Assembly (NCBI GenBank): GCA_007922225.1
Contig: ML679954.1
Location: 24,449,003 to 24,513,002, forward strand
Source: Emydura subglobosa
Lineage: Eukaryota > Chordata > Testudines > Chelidae
Length of the DNA: 64,000 bases
Reading direction: 5' to 3'
The translations under genes were made by a program, and so were the position numbers. Every line of letters begins with the position of its first letter. Position 1 is the stretch's first letter. Under the pieces are notes generated by a model. The model worked only from the letters and a program-made list of their open reading frames with translations. It was not told the DNA's origin and did not search any database. Positions 61,721-64,000 of the stretch are shown here, in pieces.

Positions 61721-62738
61721 GACAGCTCTCCAGGCAGATGCTGTTATTCAGGGCTAAATTATTGTGTCTCAGATTAAATGTTTCAACTTTTATGGAGTCA
61801 GAAAGCTTGTTTTCTGAGGAAAAAAATGTTTTTGTTACTCCTCTCTCACCTTCTCCAAAATCTCAGGGCCCAAACCTATAAATCTTTTGTTCTGAGTTTG
61901 CTCTCTTAGATGCTCAGACCCTCACTTGTGAAACAAATGTACTTTGAGGTCCCTGATGCATCGCTTATGTTCCTTTTGCTTTATACACAGTGCATGTTGC
62001 TGATGTACACACGAGGCAGTGTTGAGAGCACAGAGCAATTAAACTGGATCTGTGAGGCCAGTAGAAACATTTTATGACTGATTATCTTTCTTAGCAACAA
62101 TTTACATGAAAATATTGTCAATTTACATGCATGTTATGATGTCCATTGAAGTCAACAGAATTAAGCAATTTCCATCAACCAGTCCATAGTTTATGGAAGT
62201 ACAAAACATCTTCTACAAAATTACCCAAATCTGTCTCTTTTTGTCCATCCTTGCTACCACAACCCACCAAGGTCCACCATTCTCACAGCTAGGCTTCTAC
62301 AACCTCCTTCTCTCGTTGGATCTGATGTCCACTTTGTACCCCACAAATCCAAAATACTGCTTCCTATCTTTCTTTCCTTAGTATTTAGGAAAGTCTCTCT
62401 CCACCCAAACGATTTCCCCAGTCTTAGTATGTGAAGCCATCTACATATTTTATCAATGATATTCTTGTTAGTGAACAAAAATATCAGTAAGTGAATATCA
62501 CTCGTATTAAATGTGGTCCTGTACATGCTAATGTGGTCATTGTTTAAAATAATACCTCAGAGACAAATATACTTTGTGTTTATGTTGCTGTAATGAGGCT
62601 TAGCAGTCTTTTGCTAGTTCGGGTGGGAAGTAATTCTGTGAACATCTTTCTGTAGAAAATATATCGATGTATTTACGAGACTTAAGAATTTTCATTAGAA
62701 TTAATTACTGCAACCGGACAAGGACATTATGCAGGGGA
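61721..62738. other. No gene seen
   Basis: Unrecognised AT-rich DNA with short open frames only (longest 90 codons, minus, 62254-62526). Confidence 0.45.
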
Positions 62739-62842
62739 GATTTTCAAAAGAATAAATGCCAGTTGGGGACCTAACTCCCATTAAAAATCAAAAGTTATCT
62801 GCCCAATTGAAATTGTGTCTGAAAATTTCCCTTTTTAGTAAC
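62739..62842. repeat. Palindromic interspersed repeat (second copy)
   Basis: GGGGAGATTTTCAAAAG at the left is mirrored by CTGAAAATTTCCC at the right. The centre contains GGGGACCTAACTCCCATTAA. It belongs to the same dispersed palindrome as 43868-44015. Confidence 0.6.
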
Positions 62843-63684
62843 AACTACACATTAAGTGGATAATGCTAATGTCTCTCTCTCTCTTCCCATTCCCCTTTTC
62901 TCCCCACACCCTCCATCCTCATTGGACTGAATTCAGGTTCCTATTTGATACGAGACAATCTAAGATATTTAGGAAGTGAAGTCCGAACTACTGAATATTA
63001 TTATGAGATAAATCTGTCTGGCCACTGGGTGTCAATGTTGATGTACTTTATATAAAGAGAAAAGAATTTAATAGGCAACAGAAAACAAACCTTTCTAAAT
63101 AGGTAGTATAAATGGATTGTTCAGGTTGACTGGAATAATTTGATTTGCTCCTCACCCATTAAAAAAAAAAAAGATTTGCTCTACAGTAATAAAGCGGAGA
63201 TGAACATTTCCCATTTTTCTTATGCTTGTTTAATATGTTTCAGATATGATCCCCTTATGGGACAGTTTGTGTTACAAACTGCAGCATGTTGCAGCAGCAT
63301 TAAAATTGCATTTAACAGGTTGATGAAGTTGATTATAAAGAAGAAAACTTCTTTTTAAATAAAAATCATAGTAATTGGCTGAAAGGAGAAATCTGCAGCC
63401 TCAGAAAAATCCATGAATTTTAACTGAAAATCTTACTAAGATTGTCCTGTATTCTTCAGCACTTGTCCCACTAGCTTTTTTTTTTTTTTAATCATCTAGC
63501 CCTTCTGATTTCTTGCTTACTACAATATAATGTATATATTTTGTAAATGGATGTATTTTGAAGACTGTGGATACATACCCTGAAGTGTGTTGACTTGCTG
63601 TCTTCACAATAGTGCATTTACTTTAAAAAACAGTTCAATGAAAACATTGCTGACTATTTCCCTATTGATTTTTGTATCAAGAAC
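62843..63684. other. No gene seen
   Basis: CT-rich tract at 62873-62925, A run at 63160-63171 and T run at 63476-63490. No gene or known repeat was recognised. Confidence 0.45.
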
Positions 63685-63765
63685 ATGTGGCTAAGGGTCA
63701 GATCTTCAGCTAGGGTGAATTGTCATAGCTCTATTGACTTTAGTGAAGCTATGCCACTTTATACT
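63685..63765. repeat. Palindromic repeat remnant
   Basis: AAGGGTCAGATCTTCAGCTA followed by GGGTGAATTGTCATAGCTCT and ATTGACTTTAGTGAAGCTAT is a worn copy of the GGGCCAGATCCTCAGCTGG-type sauropsid palindrome. Confidence 0.5.
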
Positions 63766-63834
63766 AGTTGAAAATGTAGCCAAACCTGTTCCTTCAGTGT
63801 GATGGGATACGCTTGTCCTGCTGTTTCATTTCAA

Positions 63835-63893
63835 GAGAGATCTAGAGATGAAGAGTGCTATATAAGTATTAAGTGTTGTTAATTATTATTAAG
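63835..63893 (+). repeat. L2/MIR-type 3' tail
   Basis: AGAGATCTAGAGATGAAGAG then TGCTATATAAGTATTAAGTG and TTAATTATTATTAAG fit the shared 3' tail of L2 LINEs and MIR-like SINEs (GATGAAAAGCGCTATATAAG with a TTA-rich end). Confidence 0.6.
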
Positions 63894-64000
63894 ATCTCAA
63901 TTAGGAAAAACTTGAGTAAATGCTTAAATTCATTTTTTATTTGGGAGGACACTTAAGCACATGCTTTCCTTTAAATACATGATTAAATTGGATTGACTTC

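Overview
This looks like nuclear DNA from a sauropsid vertebrate, most likely a turtle. The sequence is AT-rich, with no operon-like gene packing and almost no long open frames. It carries CR1 LINE 3' ends of the type abundant in turtles and crocodilians, MIR/CORE-type tRNA-derived SINEs, and several palindromic short elements that I recall from chelonian and crocodilian genomes. The turtle assignment rests on recognising these repeats by eye, not on a database search. I found no host protein-coding exon, tRNA or rRNA that I would defend, so the window reads as intergenic or deep intronic sequence.

Layout: 1-13 kb is mostly unrecognised AT-rich DNA with a reverse MIR (about 0.95-1.17 kb), a full tRNA-type SINE (9.3-9.5 kb) and a hairpin MITE (10.2 kb). 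A probable solo LTR lies at 13.18-13.72 kb. At 17-18.5 kb a decayed antisense LINE endonuclease is split by a 466-bp solo LTR with a near-perfect 4-5 bp target duplication. At 21.6-26.6 kb there are two different Ty3/Gypsy integrase relics, both on the minus strand. At 27.9-28.3 kb there is a CR1 3' end.

The richest part is 33.9-40 kb. A 3-kb LINE relic (endonuclease plus reverse transcriptase, plus strand) runs directly into a 3-kb endogenous-retrovirus pol relic (RT, RNase H, integrase, same strand). A three-copy 14-bp repeat sits at the end of pol. A MIR (41 kb), a reverse CR1 (42.6-42.9 kb) and MITE-like palindromes follow. From 44 to 57 kb the DNA is mainly unrecognised, with two weak coding-like stretches. 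At 57.5-58.0 kb there is an unusually GC-rich retroelement-like 3' end with a 58-codon open frame, a C-rich 3' UTR and AATAAA. Another LINE C-terminus lies antisense at 61.0-61.7 kb, followed by more short repeats to the end.

All the coding relics carry stops and frameshifts, so no working gene set is proposed. The main value of the window is as a layered record of transposon insertion: nested, abutting and co-oriented elements of several classes, some of them (the LINE family at 17 and 34 kb, two Gypsy lineages, the GC-rich tail at 57.5 kb) not the usual CR1/SINE background.
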